The notes under the pieces are model-generated. The model saw only the letters and a program-made list of their open reading frames with translations, was not told the DNA's origin and ran no database searches. This document shows positions 1 to 5,549 of a stretch of DNA of 5,549 nucleotides, piece after piece. Each line of letters begins with the position of its first letter. The first letter of the stretch is position 1. The DNA comes from Streptomyces speibonae. Its GTDB lineage: Bacteria > Actinomycetota > Actinomycetes > Streptomycetales > Streptomycetaceae. The translations under genes were made by a program, and so were the position numbers. Location: contig KL568534.1 in the NCBI GenBank assembly GCA_000715605.1, forward strand, positions 196,955 to 202,503, written 5' to 3'.

Positions 1-3000
1 GCCGGTAGTGGGCGTAGGCCTTCGGCGCGGCGATGGAGAAGGCGCGCAGCTGCCGGTCCCAGCGGAAGGACTCGTCCGTCCGCTTGTCCAGGTCCGTCCA
101 CGTCTCCCCGTCGGCCGAGCCCTGGAGCACCCAGCCCGTGGGCGCCTTGGCGTGGTCCGAGGAGGTCAGCGTGTACTGCACCGCCTTGGTCTCCCCGGTG
201 ACGGGCAGCTCCACGGTGGACACCGTGGCGCCGGTCGCCGAGGTGTTGTCGAACAGCTCGCCCTCGCCCTTCAGGGCGTCCTTGCGGGGCGTGGGCACCT
301 TGTCGTCCTTGGTGATCGACACCGGGGCCGCGTTCTTGCCGGAGCCCCACGACGAGGGACGCGAGCCCATGTCGAACTCCAGGACGCCGCCACGGGCGAG
401 CACCGAGTGCGGCAGCGACGTGGAGTTCCAGCGCTTGCCGTTGACCTTCAGGCCCTGCACGTAGACGTTCTTCGCGCTGTTCCTGGGCGCCTTGACGACC
501 AGCTTGCGGCCGTTCTCCAGGTGCACGGTCATCTTCTTGAACAGCGGGGAGCCGATGGCGTACTCGCCGCTGCCCATGACCAGCGGGTAGAAGCCGAGCG
601 AGGAGAACAGGTACCAGGCCGACTGCTCGCCGTTGTCCTCGTCGCCGTGGTAGCCCTGGCCGATGTCGCTGCCGGTGTACAGGCGGGCCAGCACCTCACG
701 CACGCTCTTCTGGGTCTTCCACGGCTGCCCGGCCGCGTCGTACATGTACAGGGCGTGGTGGGCCACCTGGTTGGAGTGGCCGTACATGCCCATCCGGACG
801 TCCCGCGCCTCGATCATCTCGTGGATGACCCCGCCGTAGGAGCCCTTGAACTCCGAGAAGGCCGTCTCGGGGGTGGACAGGTACTCGTCCAGCTTGTCCG
901 CGAGGCCCTTGCGGCCGCCGTAGAGGTTGGCCAGACCGCGGCTGTCCTGCGGGGCGGTGAAGGCGTAGCCCCAGCCGTTGGTCTCGGTGTAGTCGTGGCC
1001 CCAGATCCGCGGGTCGTACTTCGAGGACTCCACGCGCCAGTCGCCCTTGAGGTCGCGGCCCTGGAAGAACCCGGCCTCGGAGTCGAAGAGGTTGACGTAG
1101 TCCTGGGCGCGGTCGAGGAAGTACGCGGACTCCTCCTTGTAGCGCTTCTCACCGGTCTTCTTGTAGAGGGCCTCGCCCATCTTCGCGATGCCGTAGTCGT
1201 TGAGGAATCCCTCCAGCGCCCACGACATGCCCTCGTGGGTCTCGGTGCTGGTGTAGCCGAGGAACGGCGAGGTGGCCATGCCCTTGCGGCCCACACCGGA
1301 GGACGGGGGCACCACGGTGGCGTTCTTCACCGCCGCGTCGTACGCCGTCCTGGCGTCGAGGTCGACGCCCTTGACGTACGCGTCGGCGAACGCGACGTCC
1401 GAGGAGGTGCCGGTCATCAGGTCGGCATAGCCGGGGGAGGACCAGCGGGAGGTCCAGCCGCCGTCCTTGTAGTGCTGCACGAACCCGTCGGCCAGCTCGG
1501 CGGCCTTGGACGGGGTCAGGAAGGAGTACGCCGGCCAGGTGGTCCGGTAGGTGTCCCAGAAACCGTTGTTGACGTACACCTTGCCGTCGACGATCTTCGC
1601 GCCGCTGTGCGTCGGGGTGTCGGGGCGCTCCGCCTTGGAGAAGGGGGAGGCGTAGCGGTACTTGCCGTTCACCTTCTCGTGGCCCGAGTTCGGGTACAGG
1701 TACAGCCGGTAGAGGCTGGAGTACAGGGTGGTCAGCTGGTCGGGGGTGGCACCCTCGACCTCCACCTTGCCGAGGATCCTGTCCCACTGGCGCTGGGCGT
1801 CGCGCTTGACCTTGTCGAAGGAGGCGCGCTCGGGCAGCTCCTGGCGCAGGTTGTCCTTCGCCTGGTCGACGCTGATCAGCGAGGTGGCCAGGCGCAGCGT
1901 CACCGTGCGGTCCCGCCCGGCGTCGAAGCGCAGGTGGCCCTGGAGGCCGCTGGAGTCGCCGCCGGTGACCCTGCTGTCGAACTCGCCGTAGACGAACAGC
2001 CGGGTCGCGCCCGCGGAGCCGCCCGACTTGACGTCCGAGTAGCCGGAGAAGGAGGCGTTGTCCTTGTCGAGGGTCAGACCGCCCCGCTCCGGGACGTTCT
2101 CGTCGCCGGCGTTGTCGAACAGGATGCTCGCGTTCTTGCCCGGGAAGGTGAAGCGCATCATCGCCGCGTGGTCCGTCGGCGTCATCTCGGCCTTCAGCCC
2201 GTTCTCGAACCGGACGCCGTAGTAGTACGGCCGCGCGGTCTCGTTCTCGTGCCGGAAGGCCAGCTCGCGTGCCTCACGTCCGAGGTCCGGGGTGCCGGAG
2301 ACGGTCGAGGGCATCACCTGGAAGGTCTGCCGGTCGCCCATCCAGGGGCTGGGCTCGTGGCTCGCGCTGAACGCCTGGATCGTCGGGAGGTTGTCGTCGT
2401 TGTTGCGGCCCGCGTACTCGTAGAGCCAGTTCGTCGAGCGGGCGTCGGTGACCGGGGTCCAGAAGTTGAATCCGTGCGGCACGGCCGTCGCGGGGAAGGT
2501 GTTGCCGCGCGAGAAGGAGCCGCTGGAGTTGGTGCCCCGGGTGGTCTCCGCGTAGTCGGACAGATGGGCCTTCGGCCGCTCGGGCACCGCCCGCTTCAGC
2601 TCCACGTCGTCCAGCCAGCCGCGGAACTTCGCCGGGCCCTTGGGGGAGTCGTACGCCACCAGGATCCGGTCGACGGTCTTGCCCGCCGCGACCGAACCGA
2701 TGTCGGAGCGCACGCTGTTCCACTGGTTGACGTACAGCACCTTGGAGTCGCCCTGGCCGCGCGGCGTCAGCGGGAAGCCGTGCTGGTCGGTGGCCTTGAG
2801 GCCGCTGAGGTAGGTGCCGTCGGTGAAGGCCAGGTCGACGGAGACGTTGGTGGCGTCGTAGTCGAGCTCGCGGTCCGCCATCCACGGGAAGATCTTGTAC
2901 GACAGCTCCGTGCGGCGGTCGACCCGCACATCGACGTCGAAGACCTTGTTGTACGAGTACGCCCGGCCCTCGGTGGTGTGCCGGCCGGCGTAGCGCAGGG

Positions 3001-3763
3001 CCCGCTTGCCGGTGAAGCCGGCGTCCGCCTTCGCCGTCGGCGAGCCGGCCGGGCCGCTGTCGACGAGCGAGAGCATGTCCTGCGGTATCGGGTCGGCCAC
3101 GCCGGTGGACAGCTGGATCTCGGAGAGCTGGAGGGCGTCGCCCGCGCCGTTGTTCTTGGTGAACTCCACCCGCCAGTGCTGGAACTCGGCCGGCTCGTCG
3201 AGGTCGTAGACCTTGGTCTGGAAGCGCTCCTCGAAGGACTCGCCGGAGCGGGTGTCCAGGGTCTGCCAGGTCTCGCCGTCCGTCGAGCCCTTGAGCGTCC
3301 AGTCCACGGGGTCGCGCACGTCGAAGTCGTTGGCCGAGGTCAAGGCGTACTTGACGATCTTCTTCGGCTCGTTCAGGTCGAACTCGATCCAGCCGGTCGG
3401 CGCGAAGGTCAGCCACTTGGTGGCGGACTCGCCGTCGAAGAGGTTGCCCTTCACCTCCTTGCCGGCCGTGTTCTCCCCGCTGGCGCGCACCCCCGTGACA
3501 TGCTCGGTGACATTGCCCGGAATGCCGTTGGAGAAGCCGCCGTCCACGCCCGAGGCGCGCTTCTTGCCGCCGCGCGTGGTGTCGACGGTGTTGACCCAGT
3601 CCGGGGCGGGGTCCCCGGACTCGAACGACGACGCGAACTCGCGGTCCGTTTTCGGCGGTGCCTGGGGCAGCGCCACGGCGACACCCTGCGAGCCCGCGGC
3701 CAAAGCGAAGGCGGTCGCCGCGACGACCGCCGAGCTCCATCTGTGCCGAACCCTCTGTTCCAT
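1..3763 (-). CDS. Secreted GH92 alpha-mannosidase with F5/8C domains (3' end outside window)
   Basis: The reading frame is open from ATG at 3763 to the window edge (1254 codons, C-terminus missing). Residues 1-31 form a signal peptide (MEQRVRHRW, hydrophobic core, AVA cleavage site), so the enzyme is secreted. Domains: F5/8 type C at about 80-218; a second beta-sandwich, binding-type domain at about 219-395; GH92 N-terminal sandwich from about 401 (GNTFPATAVPHGFNFW at 420-435); alpha/alpha barrel with WDTYR at 736-740, YTETNGW around E927 and GDEDNGEQSAWY with D1041 and D1043; a new F5/8C domain from about 1160. In characterised GH92 enzymes (Bacteroides BT3990) the equivalent Glu is the general acid and the Asp pair activates water; the family is inverting and calcium-dependent, and cuts alpha-mannosides, often alpha-1,2. 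All three residues are present, so activity is expected. Linkage preference cannot be read from the sequence. The start is supported by an AGGGAGGG ribosome site. Family assignment is very secure. Confidence 0.5.
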   Translation of the reverse strand, partial: MEQRVRHRWSSAVVAATAFALAAGSQGVAVALPQAPPKTDREFASSFESGDPAPDWVNTVDTTRGGKKRASGVDGGFSNGIPGNVTEHVTGVRASGENTAGKEVKGNLFDGESATKWLTFAPTGWIEFDLNEPKKIVKYALTSANDFDVRDPVDWTLKGSTDGETWQTLDTRSGESFEERFQTKVYDLDEPAEFQHWRVEFTKNNGAGDALQLSEIQLSTGVADPIPQDMLSLVDSGPAGSPTAKADAGFTGKRALRYAGRHTTEGRAYSYNKVFDVDVRVDRRTELSYKIFPWMADRELDYDATNVSVDLAFTDGTYLSGLKATDQHGFPLTPRGQGDSKVLYVNQWNSVRSDIGSVAAGKTVDRILVAYDSPKGPAKFRGWLDDVELKRAVPERPKAHLSDYAETTRGTNSSGSFSRGNTFPATAVPHGFNFWTPVTDARSTNWLYEYAGRNNDDNLPTIQAFSASHEPSPWMGDRQTFQVMPSTVSGTPDLGREARELAFRHENETARPYYYGVRFENGLKAEMTPTDHAAMMRFTFPGKNASILFDNAGDENVPERGGLTLDKDNASFSGYSDVKSGGSAGATRLFVYGEFDSRVTGGDSSGLQGHLRFDAGRDRTVTLRLATSLISVDQAKDNLRQELPERASFDKVKRDAQRQWDRILGKVEVEGATPDQLTTLYSSLYRLYLYPNSGHEKVNGKYRYASPFSKAERPDTPTHSGAKIVDGKVYVNNGFWDTYRTTWPAYSFLTPSKAAELADGFVQHYKDGGWTSRWSSPGYADLMTGTSSDVAFADAYVKGVDLDARTAYDAAVKNATVVPPSSGVGRKGMATSPFLGYTSTETHEGMSWALEGFLNDYGIAKMGEALYKKTGEKRYKEESAYFLDRAQDYVNLFDSEAGFFQGRDLKGDWRVESSKYDPRIWGHDYTETNGWGYAFTAPQDSRGLANLYGGRKGLADKLDEYLSTPETAFSEFKGSYGGVIHEMIEARDVRMGMYGHSNQVAHHALYMYDAAGQPWKTQKSVREVLARLYTGSDIGQGYHGDEDNGEQSAWYLFSSLGFYPLVMGSGEYAIGSPLFKKMTVHLENGRKLVVKAPRNSAKNVYVQGLKVNGKRWNSTSLPHSVLARGGVLEFDMGSRPSSWGSGKNAAPVSITKDDKVPTPRKDALKGEGELFDNTSATGATVSTVELPVTGETKAVQYTLTSSDHAKAPTGWVLQGSADGETWTDLDKRTDESFRWDRQLRAFSIAAPKAYAHYR

Positions 3764-3772
3764 GCGCGAGCA

Positions 3773-3780
3773 CCCTCCCT
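3773..3780 (-). promoter_or_regulatory. Ribosome binding site of the GH92 gene
   Basis: The minus strand reads AGGGAGGG ending 9 bases before the ATG at 3763. This is a strong Shine-Dalgarno match. It decides this start, which is also the one that gives a proper signal peptide. Confidence 0.5.
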
Positions 3781-3784
3781 GCGC

Positions 3785-3800
3785 TGGACAACGTTGTCAA
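3785..3800. promoter_or_regulatory. Putative LacI-family operator
   Basis: GACAACGTTGTC at 3787-3798 is a perfect 12-bp palindrome with a central CG. One mismatched pair follows, then a matching T/A pair, giving 16 bp in all. LacI/GalR-family repressors typically bind palindromes of this size with a central CG, and in actinomycetes such sites often control glycoside hydrolase genes. It lies 24-35 bases upstream of the GH92 start codon, where a bound protein would block transcription initiation or early elongation. The regulator is not encoded in the window. The palindrome is seen directly; the family assignment is inferred. Confidence 0.5.
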
Positions 3801-3802
3801 TC

Positions 3803-3831
3803 ACAGTGCGCAGAGACCAGTAGTGGGTCAA
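3803..3831 (-). promoter_or_regulatory. Candidate promoter of the GH92 gene
   Basis: The minus strand has TTGACC (3826-3831) as -35 and CACTGT (3803-3808) as -10, spaced 17 bp. Transcription would then start at about 3796, inside the LacI-like palindrome, which fits repression by that site. A second possibility is TTGACA at 3843-3848 with ACTACT at 3819-3824 (18 bp). Streptomyces promoters are poorly conserved, so this is a reasoned guess without mapping data. Confidence 0.5.
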
Positions 3832-3876
3832 GTGGCCCATGGTGTCAAGGGGTTGAATGTGGCATTCGCGTCCGGC

Positions 3877-3924
3877 GGTAAGGACATTTCCGCTACGGAA
3901 GGCATCGGTAAGCCATATTTCCGC
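3877..3924. repeat. Imperfect direct repeat in the divergent promoter region
   Basis: GGTAAGGACATTTCCGC (3877-3893) and GGTAAGCCATATTTCCGC (3907-3924) share the ends GGTAAG and ATTTCCGC. The first bases are 30 bp apart and the shared ends 31 bp apart, about three helical turns. The first copy runs into a short inverted repeat, TTCCG-cta-CGGAA (3888-3900). The function is unknown; a regulator site or a local duplication are both possible. Confidence 0.5.
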
Positions 3925-3970
3925 GAGGTCTCAACTCGGAAAAGACGTGCGACGAACCTTGCATTCGATC

Positions 3971-4000
3971 TTGCTCCGTCGGCGTGAAGTGGACTATACC
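3971..4000 (+). promoter_or_regulatory. Candidate promoter of the sugar-binding lipoprotein gene
   Basis: TTGCTC (3971-3976) could be the -35 and TATACC (3995-4000) the -10, with an 18-bp spacer. The match is moderate. It is supported mainly by its overlap with the DasR-like site, since repressor sites commonly cover the -10. If it is right, the mRNA leader is about 365 bases long. Confidence 0.5.
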
Positions 4001-4003
4001 TGT
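3988..4003. promoter_or_regulatory. Putative DasR-responsive element (dre)
   Basis: AGTGGACTATACCTGT agrees with the DasR operator consensus (ASTGGTCTAGACCAST) at 13 of 16 positions. The GG and ACC blocks and both outer ST/AS steps are kept. DasR is a GntR-family repressor released by amino-sugar phosphates; it controls GlcNAc and chitin uptake genes in Streptomyces. A site upstream of an NgcE-like transporter gene is what that regulon predicts. The consensus is recalled from the literature, and binding here is inferred. Confidence 0.5.
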
Positions 4004-4078
4004 CGGCACTCCGGGGCATCGTTACCGCACCCGACCTCGTACGGCCGCATTTCCTGCACAACCCAGCGTGACCCGAAC

Positions 4079-4107
4079 GCGGTGCCGGGAAGGATCCGGT
4101 TCACCGC
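4079..4107 (+). promoter_or_regulatory. Strong leader hairpin
   Basis: GCGGTG (4079-4084) pairs with CACCGC (4102-4107) and CCGG (4085-4088) with CCGG (4096-4099). There is a 2-base bulge on the right side and a 7-base loop, GAAGGAT. This gives ten nearly all-GC base pairs. The loop is purine-rich and resembles a Shine-Dalgarno sequence, but no start codon follows at a suitable distance. Confidence 0.5.
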
Positions 4108-4137
4108 CTGAGTCCTGGAGAAGGCGAGGACTTGAGC

Positions 4138-4236
4138 ATGGGATCCACCACCGGCGTAGGCCATCGCGATCCGATCAGGCGGAGCGCGACCGCCGCTCCG
4201 GCCCCGGCGACTGTTGCGCCGGCATCGCTCAGCTGA
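4138..4236 (+). CDS. Possible 32-residue leader peptide
   Basis: An ATG at 4138 follows GAGGA (4126-4130) with a 7-base spacer, as good a ribosome site as that of the downstream gene. The ORF runs 32 codons to TGA at 4234-4236 and encodes an Arg-, Ala- and Pro-rich peptide beginning MGSTTGVGHR and ending VAPASLS. About 74% of its third positions are G or C, clearly lower than in the two large genes, which argues against long-term coding selection. It is in the same frame as the lipoprotein gene 78 codons further on, with only this one in-frame stop between them. It could be a regulatory upstream ORF, a remnant, or chance. No family recognised. Confidence 0.5.
   Translation: MGSTTGVGHRDPIRRSATAAPAPATVAPASLS
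4180..4222 (+). repeat. Two tandem hairpins in the leader
   Basis: Hairpin one is CGGAGCG/CGCTCCG (4180-4200), 7 bp. Hairpin two is CCGGCG/CGCCGG (4204-4222), 6 bp. Each has a 7-base loop, and they are separated by 3 bases. Both lie inside the possible leader ORF. The arrangement could affect RNA stability or early elongation, but chance pairing is common at this GC content. Confidence 0.5.
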
Positions 4237-4359
4237 TCATCGGCGCCGCACCGCGGCTCCGAGACGACGGCGACAACGCCCCACGCGCGGCCGGCGCAGG
4301 ACCGGTCCGGCCACGCCGGGCGCGCACGCAGCACACTCGTACAGATCCAATCGATCAGT

Positions 4360-4364
4360 GAGGA
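4360..4364 (+). promoter_or_regulatory. Ribosome binding site of the lipoprotein gene
   Basis: GAGGA lies 7 bases before the ATG at 4372. It supports this start over nearby out-of-frame ATG and GTG codons, and the resulting N-terminus is a proper Tat lipoprotein signal. Confidence 0.5.
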
Positions 4365-4371
4365 TGCAGAG

Positions 4372-5549
4372 ATGACCATTCGTCCCGGCTCTCTCGACAG
4401 GCGGACGCTCCTGCGCGGGGCCATCGCCACCGCGGCGGTGGGCTCGTTCGCGGTCGCGTGCAGCTCTCCCTCCAGCAACGGCAGCGGCGGCGACAGCGGC
4501 CCGAAGGGCGAGAAGAGCGACAGCAACCCGTTCGGCGTCGCCGAGAACTCCACGGTCGAGGCGGCCATCTTCGACGGCGGCTACGGCACCGACTACGTCG
4601 ACTACACCAACCAGGTGCTCGGCAGCCAGATCAAGGGCCTCAAGGTCAAGGTCGATCCGGTCGTCGACATCGCCCCCCAGCTCCAGCCGCGCTTCGTCGG
4701 CGGCAACCCGCCGGACCTGATCGACAACTCCGGTGAGGACCAGATCGGCTTCCTCGGCATCCTCGACCAGCTGGAGGAGCTCGACGACCTCTTCGAGGCC
4801 AACACCTACGAGGGCAAGAAGATCGCCGACATCGTCTACCCCGGCGTCAAGGTCCCCGGCACGTTCAAGGACAAGTTCGTCGCGCTCAACTACGTGATGA
4901 CCGTGTACGGCGTCTGGTACTCGAAGACGCTCTTCGAGGAGAACGGCTGGACCCCGCCGAAGACCTGGGACGAGGCGCTCGACCTCGGCCAGCAGGCGAA
5001 GAAGAAGGGCAAGTACCTCTTCGTCCACGGCAAGGAGGCGGCGACCTACTACCGCACCCTCCTGATCGACTCGGCGATCAAGGAGGGCGGCGACGAGGTC
5101 CGGCTCGCCCTGGAGAACCTGGAGAAGGGCTGCTGGTCGCACCCGGCCATCCAGGGCGTCATCAAGGTCATGGAGACCATGGTCAGGCAGAAGATGTTCG
5201 TCCCCGGCGGCTCCGGCACCCAGTTCCAGAAGGCGCAGGCGATCTGGAGCAACGACCAGAAGGCGCTGCTCTACCCGTCGGGCGGCTGGATCGAGAACGA
5301 GATGAAGAAGGCCACGAAGGCCGACTTCCAGATGACCGGGTTCCCGTCGATGACGCTCACGGACAAGCCGGCGATGCCCTACGAGTCGCTCCGCGCGGCC
5401 GCCGGTGAGCCGTTCATCGTGCCCAGGCAGGGCAAGAACCCGGCCGGCGCCAAGGAGGTGCTGCGGGCGATGCTGTCGGAGAAGGCGGCCGCCAACTTCT
5501 CGGAGACGAAGCTGGCCCCGACGATCGTCAAGGGCACCGTGCCCGCCGA
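4372..5549 (+). CDS. ngcE: NgcE-like sugar ABC transporter substrate-binding lipoprotein (3' end outside window)
   Basis: The frame is open from ATG 4372 to the window edge (392 codons; relatives are roughly 450-480 residues, so the C-terminus is missing). The N-terminus has a twin-arginine signal (LDRRTLLRG, 8-16), a short hydrophobic stretch and a lipobox-like AVAC with the lipidated Cys at 30. It is therefore predicted to be exported folded by Tat and anchored outside the membrane. A Gly/Ser/Asp-rich linker (about 31-55) precedes an extracellular solute-binding family 1 fold, with GVWYSKTLFEENGWTPPKTW (180-199) as a characteristic block and IWSNDQKALLYPSGGWIENE further on. These blocks resemble NgcE, which delivers GlcNAc and diacetylchitobiose to the NgcFG permease. 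The DasR-like site upstream agrees. It could be a paralogue for another sugar; the family is secure, the exact ligand less so. Permease genes should follow outside the window. Confidence 0.5.
   Translation, partial: MTIRPGSLDRRTLLRGAIATAAVGSFAVACSSPSSNGSGGDSGPKGEKSDSNPFGVAENSTVEAAIFDGGYGTDYVDYTNQVLGSQIKGLKVKVDPVVDIAPQLQPRFVGGNPPDLIDNSGEDQIGFLGILDQLEELDDLFEANTYEGKKIADIVYPGVKVPGTFKDKFVALNYVMTVYGVWYSKTLFEENGWTPPKTWDEALDLGQQAKKKGKYLFVHGKEAATYYRTLLIDSAIKEGGDEVRLALENLEKGCWSHPAIQGVIKVMETMVRQKMFVPGGSGTQFQKAQAIWSNDQKALLYPSGGWIENEMKKATKADFQMTGFPSMTLTDKPAMPYESLRAAAGEPFIVPRQGKNPAGAKEVLRAMLSEKAAANFSETKLAPTIVKGTVPA

Larger units (their letters stand above)
4004..4371 (+). other. Long untranslated leader region of the transporter gene
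   Basis: About 365 bases separate the likely promoter from the lipoprotein start codon, with no convincing full-length gene on either strand. The region holds a strong hairpin (4079-4107), a possible small ORF (4138-4236), two tandem hairpins (4180-4222) and a palindrome GGACCGGTCC (4299-4308) inside a larger GGCCGG/CCGGCC pairing (4289-4312). No poly-T tract follows any hairpin, so none looks like an ordinary intrinsic terminator. No known riboswitch class was recognised. Confidence 0.5.

Noticed and set aside
2274..3800. Minus-strand ORF of 508 codons in another frame of the GH92 gene
   Set aside because: It overlaps the true coding frame, is Arg/Gly-rich without domain features, and has no independent ribosome site of note.
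8..3823. Very long plus-strand ORF of 1271 codons opposite the GH92 gene
   Set aside because: Its translation is low-complexity (rich in Val, Arg, Gly, Leu) with no recognisable domain. It mirrors the codon bias of the minus-strand gene, whose frame contains clear GH92 motifs and a signal peptide. Long antisense frames are usual in high-GC genomes.
3828..4061. 77-codon minus-strand ORF in the intergenic region
   Set aside because: It crosses both proposed promoters, has atypical codon use and no recognisable family. The region is better explained as regulatory DNA.
4180..4312. Intrinsic terminator or attenuator in the leader
   Set aside because: The hairpins have no following T-tract, and GC-rich DNA forms such stems easily. 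No mutually exclusive terminator/antiterminator pair was found by eye.
3984..4361. 125-codon plus-strand ORF across the leader
   Set aside because: It starts inside the DasR-like site and promoter, is Arg/Pro-rich with poor codon bias and no domain, and lacks a convincing ribosome site.
4138..4371. Idea that the lipoprotein really starts at 4138 and the TGA at 4234 is an error or readthrough
   Set aside because: The ATG at 4372 has its own ribosome site and begins exactly at a proper Tat lipoprotein signal. An N-terminal extension would bury that signal. Forty-five open codons between the TGA and ATG 4372 is expected by chance at this GC content.
4237..5142. Minus-strand ORF of 301 codons opposite the lipoprotein gene
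   Set aside because: It is a Leu/Val/Asp-rich shadow of the substrate-binding protein frame with no recognisable family. The plus-strand frame has export signal, lipobox and SBP motifs.
1..5549. CRISPR array, tRNA/rRNA gene, insertion sequence or phage-like element
   Set aside because: No regularly spaced repeats, cloverleaf-like sequence, transposase motifs or terminal inverted repeats were seen. The window looks like ordinary catabolic gene territory.

Overview
The window looks like chromosome of a Streptomyces or close actinomycete. It is very GC-rich, codon third positions are almost all G or C, ribosome sites are strong and purine-rich, and both proteins have close-looking relatives in that genus (judged from memory of the families, not from a search). 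It holds two large genes transcribed away from each other, both cut by the window edges, with about 608 bases of intergenic DNA between them.

Left part (1-3763, minus strand): a secreted multidomain alpha-mannosidase of glycoside hydrolase family 92 (GH92). It has a signal peptide, an F5/8 type C (discoidin-like) carbohydrate-binding domain, a second beta-sandwich domain, the complete GH92 N-terminal and catalytic domains, and the beginning of another F5/8C domain that runs out of the window.

Middle part (3764-4371): a divergent control region. Next to the mannosidase start lies a perfect 12-bp palindrome with a central CG, typical of LacI-family operators, just downstream of a plausible promoter. 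On the other side lies a site matching 13 of 16 positions of the DasR (GlcNAc regulator) operator consensus, overlapping the likely -10 region of the plus-strand gene. The rest is an unusually long leader of about 365 bases, with a strong hairpin, two further tandem hairpins and a possible 32-codon leader ORF with its own good ribosome site.

Right part (4372-5549, plus strand): a Tat-type lipoprotein, the substrate-binding subunit of a sugar ABC transporter resembling NgcE (N-acetylglucosamine / diacetylchitobiose). It is cut at its 3' end; its permease genes would be expected just beyond the window.

Together the genes suggest a glycan-scavenging locus. The extracellular GH92 enzyme would trim alpha-mannose from N-glycans or fungal mannoproteins, and the transporter would take up GlcNAc-containing sugar such as the chitobiose core. 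The two arms appear to be under different sugar-sensing regulators, one LacI-like and one DasR-like. This link is inference from gene order and putative operators.
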